In this document: piece by piece, positions 14,181 to 23,038 of the stretch
Numbering within the stretch: the first letter of the stretch is position 1
Layout: each line of letters starts with the position of its first letter
Virus record (IMG/VR): IMGVR_UViG_3300047089_000085
Location: 1-48,066 of that record
DNA length: 48,066 bases
From: a virus
Reading direction: 5' to 3' (one strand)
The notes under the pieces: generated by a model
What the model was told of the DNA's origin: nothing
What the model saw: only the letters and a program-made list of their open reading frames with translations
The model's database searches: none
Translations under genes and position numbers: made by a program

Positions 14181-15848
14181 CTACAGCCACCCCATCGAGA
14201 GCGCCGGCAGCGCCGCGTTGAAGCTGTTTCCGGGGATGTCCTGGGGCCGAATGGCCGCCCACTTGGCGGCATACTCGCCTTGCCCGGCGGTGTACTTCTG
14301 CGGCGCCGAGACCACCTGCAGCGCCGGCACGGCTACCGCCCACGTGTTCCCCGGGGCGCTGCCCTTCTGGTAGAGAAAGTCCAGCGAGGCGCGGCGGTTC
14401 ATCAGGTCGACCACGTCCTCGAAGCTCGAGCGATCGTCCTCGTCGCTCTTGATCGTGAACGTCCCGCCCTGCGGCTTGAGGGTCATCATGCAGCCGTCGG
14501 ACTGGTTCGAACCGGTGAGGCTGTTTCGTAGCACCGGCACGAAACCAAAGTCGATCGTGAGGTTGTCCATGAGGACGTTCACGCCGTTGAAGAGGCAGCG
14601 GCTGCCCTTCGCGTCGAAGGGGACCGTCGTGTCGAGGTTCGCGATCGGGAGCGTCGCCGCCGGCGTGACCCAGGTCGACAGCGTGTATTCGTGACCCTCG
14701 GCGACCATGTACTTGAACGCGAAGCTCACCATCTGGTCGCGCGTGATGCTCACCGTGAGCGTCGGCATGCAGCCGTGCGCCACCTTGCGGAACAGACCTC
14801 CCATAAAATAGTCGAAACAGAAGGTGCGGAAGTCGGTCGCCTTGCGCTGGTACCAGCTCGAGGCGTAAACCGCCGCCTCCTCTTCGACGCTGGCCGCCGT
14901 GATGTGGCTCGGGCCGACCGTGATCGCCGTGCTGGCGATGCTGCGCACCTGGCCGACCTCGCCGGTTGGGGCGAGCATGAAACCGCCAACCGACCAGCGC
15001 GATCCGCCGGTGGTGACGTTGATGACGTTGCCGCTCGAGCTCGGCGCCGAGAGATCGCCCGTGTCGAGCGTCTGCGTGAAGATGGCCGCGAGGAGATCGC
15101 TCATCTCGACCGGCGCCACGGCCGCGGTCGCGTTGCCTGCCGAAGCCGTGAGACCGCGCACTGGCAGATTGAAGCCGACGCTGCCGTCGTAGTTCACCAT
15201 GACGCTCGGTGCCGCATCGCCGTAGCCGACGATGGTTCGCGCGATCTCCTTGCGGTTGAGATCGAAGGTGACCTGCCCTTCGGGCCGCAGGCGCTTGCGC
15301 AGCAGCCACAGCTCGTCGGCGACCGTGGAGGTCACGGCGTCGGCGATCGTAAACGTGCCCCCCGACGTGGCGAAGGCCGTCACCTTCGATGCCTTGCCGG
15401 CGTTCTGTCCGCCGGCCGCGATGAGGTGGTACCCCTTCGCGAGCCAATACGAATCGGGCTCGTTGGTGATGCTCGCGTGCGGCGAGCTCACCACCGTCGT
15501 CGTGGAACCGCTGCCGGTCGCGCGCACCGGGACATCGCCAGGCGTCCAAACACGAACACTCGTGACGCTGGCCGTCGATGTCCATGCGGCATCGACGGTA
15601 CCCGTCGTGGTCGATCGCGACTTGATCTGACGAAGTTGATCGCGGGCGCTGCCGTCTTCGGGCTGGACGTACGCGCCGATGTGCGATGCGCCGAGGTTGC
15701 CGTCCTTGATCGTCGTCGTCGTCATGGTGTTGGTGGACGTCGTGGGCGAGAACGACCTCGGGCTGCCTTCCTGCGACGTCCGATACTGCGTCTCCTCGCA
15801 CGCGAGAAGAACGTCAGATGTTTGGCGCCGTGGTTCCTGGTAGCTCAT
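14181..15848 (-). CDS. Major tail tube protein (probable), 555 aa
   Basis: Large structural protein at the place of the tail tube gene: after the terminator-like gene and before the chaperones. It contains beta-rich tail-tube-like stretches (VTFDLNRKEIARTIVGYGD; SFAFKYMVAEGHEYTLSTW; MDNLTIDFGFVPVLRNSLTG) and repeated Thr/Ser-rich insertions, including an Ig-like or beta addition in the first 180 residues (VTAFATSGGTFTIADAVTST). At 555 residues it is longer than many tube proteins (150-300), so added surface domains are likely. ATG with AAAGGA 11 bases upstream. Confidence 0.65.
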   Translation of the reverse strand: MSYQEPRRQTSDVLLACEETQYRTSQEGSPRSFSPTTSTNTMTTTTIKDGNLGASHIGAYVQPEDGSARDQLRQIKSRSTTTGTVDAAWTSTASVTSVRVWTPGDVPVRATGSGSTTTVVSSPHASITNEPDSYWLAKGYHLIAAGGQNAGKASKVTAFATSGGTFTIADAVTSTVADELWLLRKRLRPEGQVTFDLNRKEIARTIVGYGDAAPSVMVNYDGSVGFNLPVRGLTASAGNATAAVAPVEMSDLLAAIFTQTLDTGDLSAPSSSGNVINVTTGGSRWSVGGFMLAPTGEVGQVRSIASTAITVGPSHITAASVEEEAAVYASSWYQRKATDFRTFCFDYFMGGLFRKVAHGCMPTLTVSITRDQMVSFAFKYMVAEGHEYTLSTWVTPAATLPIANLDTTVPFDAKGSRCLFNGVNVLMDNLTIDFGFVPVLRNSLTGSNQSDGCMMTLKPQGGTFTIKSDEDDRSSFEDVVDLMNRRASLDFLYQKGSAPGNTWAVAVPALQVVSAPQKYTAGQGEYAAKWAAIRPQDIPGNSFNAALPALSMGWL

Positions 15849-15873
15849 TGTGTATGTCCTTTCGAAGCGTTCA

Positions 15874-17409
15874 TCAGAACGTCGGAACCCCGCACACGAC
15901 CTTGCCGAGGCTGTCGTCTCGAACCGGCAACTCGTTGTAGTCGTACTTCACCGCAGATCCGAACTGCACCGGCTTGCCGCTCCCGGTCGCCGTCCAGCTC
16001 GTGAACGGACTGGACACGGCACACGCACGCGTTCCCTCGTTGTAGAAATTGAGAATGCTTCCGAGGTTGCCGCTGCCACTGAGCACGTCGAGGCGGATGT
16101 CGGCGTTGAATTCCAGTGTGATCGCGCTGTCCTGGCAATCCCAGAAGCCGAATTCAGAATCAGCGCCGTTCTCGGTATTTGTCATCGTCGCGCGAGACAT
16201 GAATTGCAGGAATGACTTGTAGACGGTGTTGAAGCCGCCGACCGTAACCTCGGCGCCGTTGAAGTAGGCCCCTCCCGTCCGATCGTCGAAAAATGTGGAA
16301 TTCGTGAAGAGAGGCGAGCCGGTGAACGTCATCCCAGAATTACCGCAGTTTAGCTCGCTGATGCTGCCGCCGAGCGACGACGTAAAGGTAAACCACGTCA
16401 GCGCGGCGAGTATCTGCGAGCCGAGTGGCGGACGGACGGCGGTCGAGATAATGCCGTCGCCGCCGATGGTCAGCGTTTGAACGCGCGTGTAGATATTCGG
16501 CGCGATCCGCAGGTAGGCCAGGCGTGGGAAGGTGATGATTTCGTACTGGTCGCCGACGATAAACTCGCTCCGCACACACGACGTCTGCTGATCGATGCCC
16601 TCAAATGTGTCCGTCGGCGTCGCAATCTGCGCAGTCTTCGAGCCGAGGTCGGCGAGCATCCATGCGTGCTTCGTGCCACCAGTGTTTCGGATCATGCGAC
16701 CGCGGAGCTTTGTCGAAATGCATCCGGCGTGGTCCGCTGCGCTCGTGCAGCCGGCCGTCCATGAGGAGGTAAGCCCCGAGTCGGTGACGGTGCCCCTCGT
16801 GTTCCCGCTCTGTGCAACGACCGCAGACAGCGTGCCGGATCCGATGACGGTCGGCTTGCCGAGGAACATCAGCGTGCCTTCTTGGCCGCTGTCCACGTTC
16901 GTGCTGCTCGTCGGAAAGAAACCGTCGATGTAGACGTTCTCGGTGTCGTCGTCGAGGATGTGAACGGCAAGGATGTCACCTAGTCGGCAGCCCTTCATGC
17001 GGCGGATAAACTCGGCAAGGCTCGCAAGCGGGTGCGCGTCGGCCGCAGCCATGCTCGCGCCCCATCCCGCGTTCTCGTCGTTACCGGTCGCGGGGCTGAG
17101 CGACCAAAACGACTGGTGCGAGCACCACGCCGGGTTAGGCGTGAACGTGCGCACCCACTGGTGCGTACCGTCGCTCGCGCTGACAATCGTGATCCCGTCT
17201 GTGGTGAGCGTCGTCCCGGACTGGAGGCGGAAATAGTCGCCGACCGAAGCGACCCACGTCAGGCCGGATGCACCCGGCAGAGACTTTGTGCGCATCGCCG
17301 ACAGAGCGGCAAGAGTCGCGGCGCCGGTGTCGCCGATGGCGTCCGGTGGCGCGCAGCAGAGCGTGGCTGCCAACGTGACGATAGCGGCGAGGCGTTTGAG
17401 CAGGCGCAT
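15874..17409 (-). CDS. Spike-like structural protein with signal peptide, 511 aa
   Basis: The N-terminus MRLLKRLAAIVTLAATLCCA is a typical Sec signal sequence (basic start, hydrophobic core), odd inside a tail block. It is followed by TLAALSAMRTKSLPG and VASVGDYFRLQSG, a motif seen at the front of phage spike/appendage proteins, and then by beta-helix-like sequence (LGDILAVHILDDDTENVYID; GGSISELNCGNSGMTF; GGFNTVYKSFLQFMSRATM) as in pectate-lyase-like tailspikes. The ATG at 17409 lies two bases after the upstream TGA, which fixes the start. Either a spike exported to the envelope or a hydrophobic N-terminal anchor in the virion is possible. GC content is lower than in the neighbours. Confidence 0.7.
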   Translation of the reverse strand: MRLLKRLAAIVTLAATLCCAPPDAIGDTGAATLAALSAMRTKSLPGASGLTWVASVGDYFRLQSGTTLTTDGITIVSASDGTHQWVRTFTPNPAWCSHQSFWSLSPATGNDENAGWGASMAAADAHPLASLAEFIRRMKGCRLGDILAVHILDDDTENVYIDGFFPTSSTNVDSGQEGTLMFLGKPTVIGSGTLSAVVAQSGNTRGTVTDSGLTSSWTAGCTSAADHAGCISTKLRGRMIRNTGGTKHAWMLADLGSKTAQIATPTDTFEGIDQQTSCVRSEFIVGDQYEIITFPRLAYLRIAPNIYTRVQTLTIGGDGIISTAVRPPLGSQILAALTWFTFTSSLGGSISELNCGNSGMTFTGSPLFTNSTFFDDRTGGAYFNGAEVTVGGFNTVYKSFLQFMSRATMTNTENGADSEFGFWDCQDSAITLEFNADIRLDVLSGSGNLGSILNFYNEGTRACAVSSPFTSWTATGSGKPVQFGSAVKYDYNELPVRDDSLGKVVCGVPTF

Positions 17410-17411
17410 GG

Positions 17412-18041
17412 TCACATCCCCGTCACAGCGGCAGCGAGGCGGTCGAGCGCCTCGGCGATGGTGATTGGGGCCGAGCCCGCCCAGTCTCCCGGCTGAGCCG
17501 GCGAGTAGGCCGCCCAGAAGGCGGTCGTGTCGGGCGGCACGAAGATGGCCCCCGGTCCGCCGATGGCGGTCACGAGGTCGGACCGCCACTCGACCCAGAA
17601 ACGCACGGCCCAGACCTCGGCGCGCGGCTTGTCGATGATTCGCTCGGCGCCGATGAACCGCACCTCGCGAATGCCTGTGACGCTACCGGCGTAATAGGCA
17701 GGGTTCGACAGGACATCGGCCACCCGCTGGGCGTCGCTGGCGGCGTTGCGCATGACGCTCTGCCGGTCGCCTTCGTCCATGTCGCCGCCGCCGCGGTAGT
17801 ACCCGAGCTCGACGGCGATCGTGGCCTCGAAGGTCGATTCGGTGTTGCCGAATGTGGCTTTCACCTTGGGGATCGCCGTGATGTCGATGAAGTAGACGCC
17901 GTCGACGGCCGAATCGGGCTCTTTGCCGAGCGCAAGCCGGTACCCCGACGCCTTGAAGGTCTCGTCTGATGCGTCCGACGTGACGAGCTCGAGGTTAGCC
18001 GCGAACTGCGCCAGGACGAGCGAAGCAAACTGGAAAGCCAT
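17412..18041 (-). CDS. Tail terminator-like protein (probable), 209 aa
   Basis: Size and order (after the connector gene and before the tail tube) fit a tail terminator or minor tail protein (lambda U place). The body is mixed alpha/beta (FASLVLAQFAANLELVTSD; STFEATIAVELGYYRGGGD; VWAVRFWVEWRSDLV), ending in a helix. The ATG overlaps the stop of the preceding gene by one base. No signature residue proves the family, so another head-tail joining protein is possible. Confidence 0.55.
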   Translation of the reverse strand: MAFQFASLVLAQFAANLELVTSDASDETFKASGYRLALGKEPDSAVDGVYFIDITAIPKVKATFGNTESTFEATIAVELGYYRGGGDMDEGDRQSVMRNAASDAQRVADVLSNPAYYAGSVTGIREVRFIGAERIIDKPRAEVWAVRFWVEWRSDLVTAIGGPGAIFVPPDTTAFWAAYSPAQPGDWAGSAPITIAEALDRLAAAVTGM

Positions 18042-18901
18042 CAGGCGCGATCCAGGGTGATGGAGGTGAAGCCGACGTCATCAACACCGTCAGTTCGCTC
18101 GTCGCCGTCGGTGTCGAATGCGACCTGGCTGCGCAGGTGCTCGATTTGGGCCTGATAGTCCTTCGCGAGCTGCGCCATGATGTCCGCGAAGTCGTCGCCC
18201 AGGGCGTAGCGGCGCTGCAGCCACCACTTCATCGCGCACGGTTCGCGGAAGGCGCTGGCACCGAGGGCGGCATAGACGCGGAACTTGCCGCCGAAGTCGA
18301 GCAGGAAGCGGTCGCGGGCCGTGCGCAGCGTGCGCGGGAGATCGAGCTCGGCGTCGACGATCTTGCCGAGCTTCGGGAAAATCTCGCGCAGGTCGCTCTC
18401 GTCGCAGAGCATCTCGGGAATCTTGTGCGCGACGCAATCGACGTCCTCGGTCACCGGATCGCCGGATGCCGGGATGAAGTCGGCATGACCGCCCCACCAC
18501 AGCGTGTCCGCCTGCGTCGATGTGACGTCCATGTACGCGCGCAGCCCTGTGAACACCGCTCCTGTCGCGTGCGCTGCGATCGTGGGCGCCGTGAGCGTCG
18601 CCGTGGAGCCGCTCAGGCTTTTCACGGTGACGACCTCGGTGGGGTCGGTCGATGCCGTGGCGCCGAGGCGGTAGCGCCGCCCGTTGACGACGCCCGTCGC
18701 CGACGCAAGGGAAAGCGTCGTCGCCTTCGCCGCCACCGTCGTGACGCTGGTGCTGACGCTGTCGAGCGAGACCGTGCCGGCGCTGACCTTGAGCGCGCCC
18801 TGCGCGTTGTACAGGTTGACCGTGCAGGACGACGGCGTGCCGTTCAGGAAGTACGTCTCGAGCGTGCCACCGACGCCCTTGACCAATGCGAGGAGCGCCA
18901 T
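18041..18901 (-). CDS. Head-tail connector-like protein (probable), 286 aa
   Basis: Between fibre and terminator genes. The first 130 residues form a Thr/Ser/Ala-rich beta domain (CTVNLYNAQGALKVSAG; VVTVKSLSGSTATLTAP). The second half is helical and acidic (ESDLREIFPKLGKIVDAELD; FADIMAQLAKDYQAQIEHL), as in adaptor or connector proteins. The beta domain looks like an added surface domain. ATG start; its stop overlaps the next ATG. The role is inferred from order. Confidence 0.55.
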   Translation of the reverse strand: MALLALVKGVGGTLETYFLNGTPSSCTVNLYNAQGALKVSAGTVSLDSVSTSVTTVAAKATTLSLASATGVVNGRRYRLGATASTDPTEVVTVKSLSGSTATLTAPTIAAHATGAVFTGLRAYMDVTSTQADTLWWGGHADFIPASGDPVTEDVDCVAHKIPEMLCDESDLREIFPKLGKIVDAELDLPRTLRTARDRFLLDFGGKFRVYAALGASAFREPCAMKWWLQRRYALGDDFADIMAQLAKDYQAQIEHLRSQVAFDTDGDERTDGVDDVGFTSITLDRA

Positions 18902-18913
18902 GATCTTGTCGCT

Positions 18914-19726
18914 TTACGGAGCGCCCACCAAACAGAGCACATCATAAGCGTTGGCCGTATGGCCGCCCGCGGCGTCATCACCAACCTGCATACGGATTTC
19001 GTAGGGACCTGCGCCAGATAATACGCCCCACGCCGCAGTTACAGCCGCAGCCTGATCGAGACTCGCGCTCAGATTGGCGCCGCCAGTGTTCCACATTTCG
19101 ACGGTGTGAAGCGCGGTGTCACGCGCAACGGTGGTGTCGGTTATTACCGAGGTGCCAATCGACAGGAAGAAATTCGACAGCGTCATGTCAGGCTTGTCGA
19201 TGCCGAACCAGATATTTTGCCCGGCACCGCCGGATAGCAGCCCCATGAGTAATTTTGTATTATCGTTCGGCGTTGTGATCATCTTGAACTGAACCGCGAG
19301 ATACCAGCTATCGCTCTTCACGTTCGACGTAACGTTTTGGTACTTCGTCTTCCATGACGCCGTCACCCCGCCAGCGCTCGGCAACGTGAATACGCCTCCG
19401 CGGTCGCCCGACGCCGCGCTTACCGAGCCAAGCGCCCCGTTCGCCCAGTTGGCGTCCGTAAACAGCGGATCGTAGAACTCTGTCACGCCGGCAGCCGTTA
19501 ACCCTAGGAGCCCAAGGCCGCGGACCCGGTAAATCTCCTGCCAGGTTTGGGCGGCGGCAACCAACGTGGAACCACTCCGGCGTACGCGATGACCATCGGA
19601 GATGGTGCCGGCTGTCATGCCGTTGAGCGCGGCCACCGTCGGACTCGGGTATGAGCCACTGAGATCGCCGCTTGCGGCACCCCCGGGGATGCCGCCGACC
19701 TGCCCGCTTTCGTCGAATGAGGCCAT
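18914..19726 (-). CDS. Short fibre protein with lectin-like end, 270 aa
   Basis: A fibre or head-fibre protein: residues 17-30 read AASGDLSGSYPSPT, the well-known phage fibre repeat (GDLSG-x-YP-x-P). The C-terminal 190 residues are a beta-sandwich-type domain (SWYLAVQFKMITTPND; WFGIDKPDMTLSNFFLSIG; EIRMQVGDDAAGG) of the same general kind as the end of the large tail fibre. ATG start after TAG-CC. It lies in the head/connector region, so head fibre or whisker is possible. Base composition is less GC-rich than its neighbours. Confidence 0.75.
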   Translation of the reverse strand: MASFDESGQVGGIPGGAASGDLSGSYPSPTVAALNGMTAGTISDGHRVRRSGSTLVAAAQTWQEIYRVRGLGLLGLTAAGVTEFYDPLFTDANWANGALGSVSAASGDRGGVFTLPSAGGVTASWKTKYQNVTSNVKSDSWYLAVQFKMITTPNDNTKLLMGLLSGGAGQNIWFGIDKPDMTLSNFFLSIGTSVITDTTVARDTALHTVEMWNTGGANLSASLDQAAAVTAAWGVLSGAGPYEIRMQVGDDAAGGHTANAYDVLCLVGAP

Positions 19727-19728
19727 GG

Positions 19729-20157
19729 CTACTCGAGCGGGATCCCGACCCAGGTTGAAACGACGTGGTTCGAACCGGGGATGCAGCGAGTTGCGAACCG
19801 CTCGAAATTGCGCGGAGCCACCGAGAAATACTCGGTCAGCACCGCGGTCGAGGCGTCTGGTGACCACTTCGATGTTGCCGCGGTGATGCTGCTCCCGCCG
19901 TTCAGCGACCCGAGATACGACCAGTTCCCCGCCTGCGCGCTGTAGCCGTAGACAGGGACCGTGCACGAGATTGTCCCGGTCGTGATCTGGATCCTCGCCA
20001 TGACGAACAGGCGGTTTGAGGCGTGGCCACTGGCGCCGGTGGCCATCCCAGATAGCCCGACGCCGTCGGTTGATGCCGACGGGTAAGGCGTGGCCGCGGT
20101 GCTGCCCACCAGGTCCTGGATCCAGTCGACGCGGCCCTCGGTCAGAACGAGCGACAT
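19729..20157 (-). CDS. Virion decoration/fibre-associated protein, 142 aa
   Basis: Not recognised by family. It begins MSLVLTEGRVDWIQDLVGST, similar to small capsid-surface proteins in which an N-terminal strand and helix precede a beta domain; the rest is beta-rich (RLFVMARIQITTGTISCTV; AGNWSYLGSLNGGSS). The ATG at 20157 is used; extending upstream would run into the glycosyltransferase gene. It ends two bases before the fibre ATG and begins one base before the glycosyltransferase stop, so the three genes are tightly linked. Confidence 0.6.
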   Translation of the reverse strand: MSLVLTEGRVDWIQDLVGSTAATPYPSASTDGVGLSGMATGASGHASNRLFVMARIQITTGTISCTVPVYGYSAQAGNWSYLGSLNGGSSITAATSKWSPDASTAVLTEYFSVAPRNFERFATRCIPGSNHVVSTWVGIPLE

Positions 20158-20158
20158 T

Positions 20159-21043
20159 TCAGGCTGCCTTTCGCATCGCCGCACCTTCGCGCTTGCGACA
20201 CTCGGATACGTCGATGCATTGAATGCCGTCGACGAGGATGATCTGTGAGCCGTCGGGCGCTCCAACGGTGTGCTTCTCTGCGGCTTCCCACGGCCCGTGC
20301 TGGAATTCGAGCCGGCCGCTGTCCTTCTCGTGGACCGTCGCGAGTGTCGGATCCGCGAGCACCTTCCAGCCGGCTTGCTGCGCGCGCCAGCAAAAATAGA
20401 AATCCTCGCCCATCACTTCGTTCGTGCCGTACTTCGTGCGGTACGGCCAGAACAGGAACGGGTCGATGCCGCCCGTCTTTCGCGCGATGTCGCGGAACAC
20501 CTGCGTCCGCACGAGCATGAAGCCGGTACCGATGCCGCCGCACTCGAATGGCGTTTGTGGCAGGCCACAGACGGCGCTCACCATCTCACCCGGCACGTGC
20601 TCGGACCCTGCGCCGTCGGGATGCCACATGTTCACCGTCGGGATCATCGGCGCCTCGCGCAGGTAGACAGCGCCCACGACGCCAACCTTCGGGTCGGCCT
20701 TCATGTGACCGAGGAACGTGTCAAGTGGGTTGCCGGCCGCCCCACCCCGATGGTGGACGATGAGATCATCGTCGTGCATCAGAACGTAGTCGTAGCCGCC
20801 GGTGAGCGCCTGTCGTGCGATCTCGCAGCGCGCTATCTGCACCGGGCCAGACGTCATGACGAAGTCCTCGGCGTCATGCGCGAACGCCTTTTGGCCGAGC
20901 CGAATCGCCATGATCGAGGTCAGGTACCCGAGCCGTGGATGGCGGCCGGTCGGCGTTGCGTAAAGCAGACGCGGGCGCACGTCAGACCGGGCCGCGAGTT
21001 TCCCCGCGCCTACCTCGGTCTCCGTGCGCACCGCGTCGCTCAA
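20159..21043 (-). CDS. GT-A-type glycosyltransferase in the head gene block, 294 aa
   Basis: Transfers a sugar from an NDP-sugar; acceptor unknown. After RPRLLYATPTGRHPR there is YDYVLMHDDDLIVH (residues 84-97), in which DDD is the metal/nucleotide-binding DxD. Later GGIGTGFMLVRTQVFRDIA and GEDFYFCWRAQQAGWKV match the acceptor and catalytic part of such enzymes. The start is TTG at 21043 with AGGAG seven bases upstream, just after the stop of the decoration gene. Its place between decoration, capsid and fibre genes suggests it modifies a virion protein, but it could act on a host surface sugar. Confidence 0.85.
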   Translation of the reverse strand: MSDAVRTETEVGAGKLAARSDVRPRLLYATPTGRHPRLGYLTSIMAIRLGQKAFAHDAEDFVMTSGPVQIARCEIARQALTGGYDYVLMHDDDLIVHHRGGAAGNPLDTFLGHMKADPKVGVVGAVYLREAPMIPTVNMWHPDGAGSEHVPGEMVSAVCGLPQTPFECGGIGTGFMLVRTQVFRDIARKTGGIDPFLFWPYRTKYGTNEVMGEDFYFCWRAQQAGWKVLADPTLATVHEKDSGRLEFQHGPWEAAEKHTVGAPDGSQIILVDGIQCIDVSECRKREGAAMRKAA

Positions 21044-21053
21044 CGTGATGCTC

Positions 21054-21428
21054 CTAGTAGCCCTGCGCCATGATGGTCGTGGTCAGGGTGCTGATGTCCG
21101 CCGTGGTGTTGTCCACGAAGAGCCCGGCGCTCGATGTGCCCGAAAGGCCAGCGTTGAAAAGCTGAACCTTCGCCACCAGGGTCGTGTTCGGATCGCCGCG
21201 GAAGGCCGCCGTTGCGCCCACGCCGGCGAGCGCGATCGCCACCGATGGGTTGATGCACGCCGCCGGATTCCCGCCGAGGAACTTGTGCGGGAAGTAGGTC
21301 GAAAGCGTGACGCTCTCGCCGCCTGCGGTGTAGGGATTGGTGAACGAGCCGGTGAACCGGATCGTTTTCACGCCGTCGCCGGCGTTGCCTTGGTACTGAT
21401 CGTCGATGACTGTGAGTGTCAGGGTCAT
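21054..21428 (-). CDS. Head decoration-like protein, 124 aa
   Basis: Small beta-rich structural protein (MTLTLTVIDDQYQGNAG; TIRFTGSFTNPYTAGGE; TAAFRGDPNTTLVAKVQLF) with a repeating Gly/Thr/Ala surface. It lies two genes after the major capsid gene, the usual place for a capsid decoration or cement protein. ATG start with AGGAGAGCAAC upstream. No metal or membrane motif. Function is inferred from position and composition. Confidence 0.65.
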   Translation of the reverse strand: MTLTLTVIDDQYQGNAGDGVKTIRFTGSFTNPYTAGGESVTLSTYFPHKFLGGNPAACINPSVAIALAGVGATAAFRGDPNTTLVAKVQLFNAGLSGTSSAGLFVDNTTADISTLTTTIMAQGY

Positions 21429-21437
21429 GTTGCTCTC

Positions 21438-22067
21438 CTAGACGCGGCTCTCCGCGCCCTTCGATTTGTGTGCTGATGCTGCTGGTGCGACCGGCTCGAG
21501 CGCGTCGCGGATGGACGCGTGCAAGTCGATCACCTCTTTCGATGCGGTGGGCAGCGTCGCCTCGACCTTCAGCCATTCCCATTCGACGACCGTTCCTCGT
21601 CGGTTGCCCTTCGAGCGGTTGTCCTTCATCGGCCATCCGGAGGCCACGAGGACCTTCCGCGCTTCGAGATGCGACAGCGTCGCGTCTTTGCCGAGCGGAA
21701 CGTCCTTGGTGACCTTGCGGGTATGGTTGGTGCCGGGAACGACTTCGGTAAACTGGCGACGGATCTTGATCTGCCCATTCGGGTCGTATGCGACGGTCGA
21801 GCCGTCGTTCTTGATTGCGACGAGACGAACCGGCCGGCTGGTAACGAGCTCGTCCTCGCGGAGGACAACCTCGGCGACGGTCGGCTTCCCCGAATCCACG
21901 ACCACACCGTCCATGCACTCGAGGCCGAGCGTTCGAAACGGCTCGTCCTCCATGAGCAAGTTCGTGATGAAGAACTTGCCCGTGGCAATGAGACCCATGA
22001 GCCACGTGCGGCAAGCGTTTCGACGCTTCTCGTCCGTGGGCTGGTTCTTGACGGTGGGATCGAACAT
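21438..22067 (-). CDS. Capsid-adjacent protein, 209 aa
   Basis: Not recognised. It follows the major capsid gene by 14 bases. The N-terminal part is helical (DEKRRNACRTWLMGLIATGK), the middle holds beta strands (TVAEVVLREDELVTSRPVRL; GQIKIRRQFTEVVPGT), and the end is Lys/Ala-rich. AAAGG upstream of the ATG at 22067 supports the start. A head completion or capsid stabilising role is possible; nothing decisive is visible. Confidence 0.65.
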   Translation of the reverse strand: MFDPTVKNQPTDEKRRNACRTWLMGLIATGKFFITNLLMEDEPFRTLGLECMDGVVVDSGKPTVAEVVLREDELVTSRPVRLVAIKNDGSTVAYDPNGQIKIRRQFTEVVPGTNHTRKVTKDVPLGKDATLSHLEARKVLVASGWPMKDNRSKGNRRGTVVEWEWLKVEATLPTASKEVIDLHASIRDALEPVAPAASAHKSKGAESRV

Positions 22068-22081
22068 TCGGGGTCGCCTTT

Positions 22082-23023
22082 CTAGGCGGAGAAGCCGGTG
22101 AGCTTGAACGCCTTCATGCGGTTGCGGGTCGTGAGACCACCGGCCCAGGTCATGAGCCAGCGATCCGAGTCGTCGTTTTTGGCGAGCGGCACGACGTTGA
22201 GCGGGCGCTGCGTCGCGATCTCGATCTGCTCGCGCTCGACGCCCATCCAAATGCTGTTCGTGAGGTCGCGCAGCGGGATGACCGGGATGCCACCGACGGC
22301 CATGTTGGTGTAGTCGCCGAGATTCATCACGTAGCCGCCAGCGCTCACCAGCGTGCGGACGCTGTTGCTGGTCTGGCCCGGATTCCCGAAGACGCCCTTG
22401 GCCTTCATCATCTGCTTGTGCGACGTGAGGATCAGGTTGATGTTCGCGGCGTACTCGGGATCGCGAACGTTCTGCAGCGCGGTGTCGATGTCCGCGACCG
22501 CGATCGTGGTGCTCGACGTGTTCTCGTACGCCGCCCACCACGTGTAGGTGTTCGGGTCGATGCCGGCGAGCGTGCCCGCGCTGTCGACGATGCCCTGGAT
22601 GCCGACGGGAGCCGTGACGCCCGTGCCGAGCATGTCGGTGGTGATCAGGTCGACGAGATCCTTCGTCGCGTATGTGAATTCCTTCTCGGCCTGGTCGAAG
22701 AAGACGGCCGTCTGATTGCCGCCCTGCGTCTGATCGTAGACGTGGCCGGTGATCGAGATCGTCGCCCGGTAGTGCTTCTCCGGGAAGTTCGCGGTGAGGT
22801 AGCTCTGCGAGCCGGCCACACCGAGGGCGTCGCCTTCGGCGTAGGTGCTGACGCTCGAGTTGCCACCGTAGTGGATCTTGTAGTTCTTCGTGGCGCCGCC
22901 TTCCCAGCCCGCGGGGGCGAAGAGCGGCATGAGCTCGTTGTTTCGGAAGAGCGCTTCGGACAAGCCGGCTGCGGCCGTGGTCCGAAGTGCTGCGGTGAGT
23001 GCTGCTGTGGCCGTACCTGCCAT
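22082..23023 (-). CDS. Major capsid protein (HK97-like fold, probable), 313 aa
   Basis: Forms the icosahedral shell. It follows the scaffold gene directly and has the expected size. The N-terminal Ala-rich helix (TAALTAALRTTAAAG) is followed by the extended-arm-like region (VSTYAEGDALGVAGSQSYLT) and then by strands and helices of a capsid core (KHYRATISITGHVYD; DLVDLITTDMLGTGV; INLILTSHKQMMKAKGVF; GGIPVIPLRDLTNSIWMG). No N-terminal delta domain is present; a separate scaffold gene replaces it. ATG start 15 bases after the scaffold stop. Confidence 0.85.
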   Translation of the reverse strand: MAGTATAALTAALRTTAAAGLSEALFRNNELMPLFAPAGWEGGATKNYKIHYGGNSSVSTYAEGDALGVAGSQSYLTANFPEKHYRATISITGHVYDQTQGGNQTAVFFDQAEKEFTYATKDLVDLITTDMLGTGVTAPVGIQGIVDSAGTLAGIDPNTYTWWAAYENTSSTTIAVADIDTALQNVRDPEYAANINLILTSHKQMMKAKGVFGNPGQTSNSVRTLVSAGGYVMNLGDYTNMAVGGIPVIPLRDLTNSIWMGVEREQIEIATQRPLNVVPLAKNDDSDRWLMTWAGGLTTRNRMKAFKLTGFSA

Positions 23024-23038
23024 GATCCGTGCTCCCGA

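Noticed and set aside
14691-16004. Long plus-strand open frames opposite minus-strand genes (also 10156-11496, 24137-25390, 32182-33312)
   Set aside because: They mirror real genes, are Arg/Ala/His-rich in the way of antisense frames in GC-rich DNA, and have no ribosome sites.
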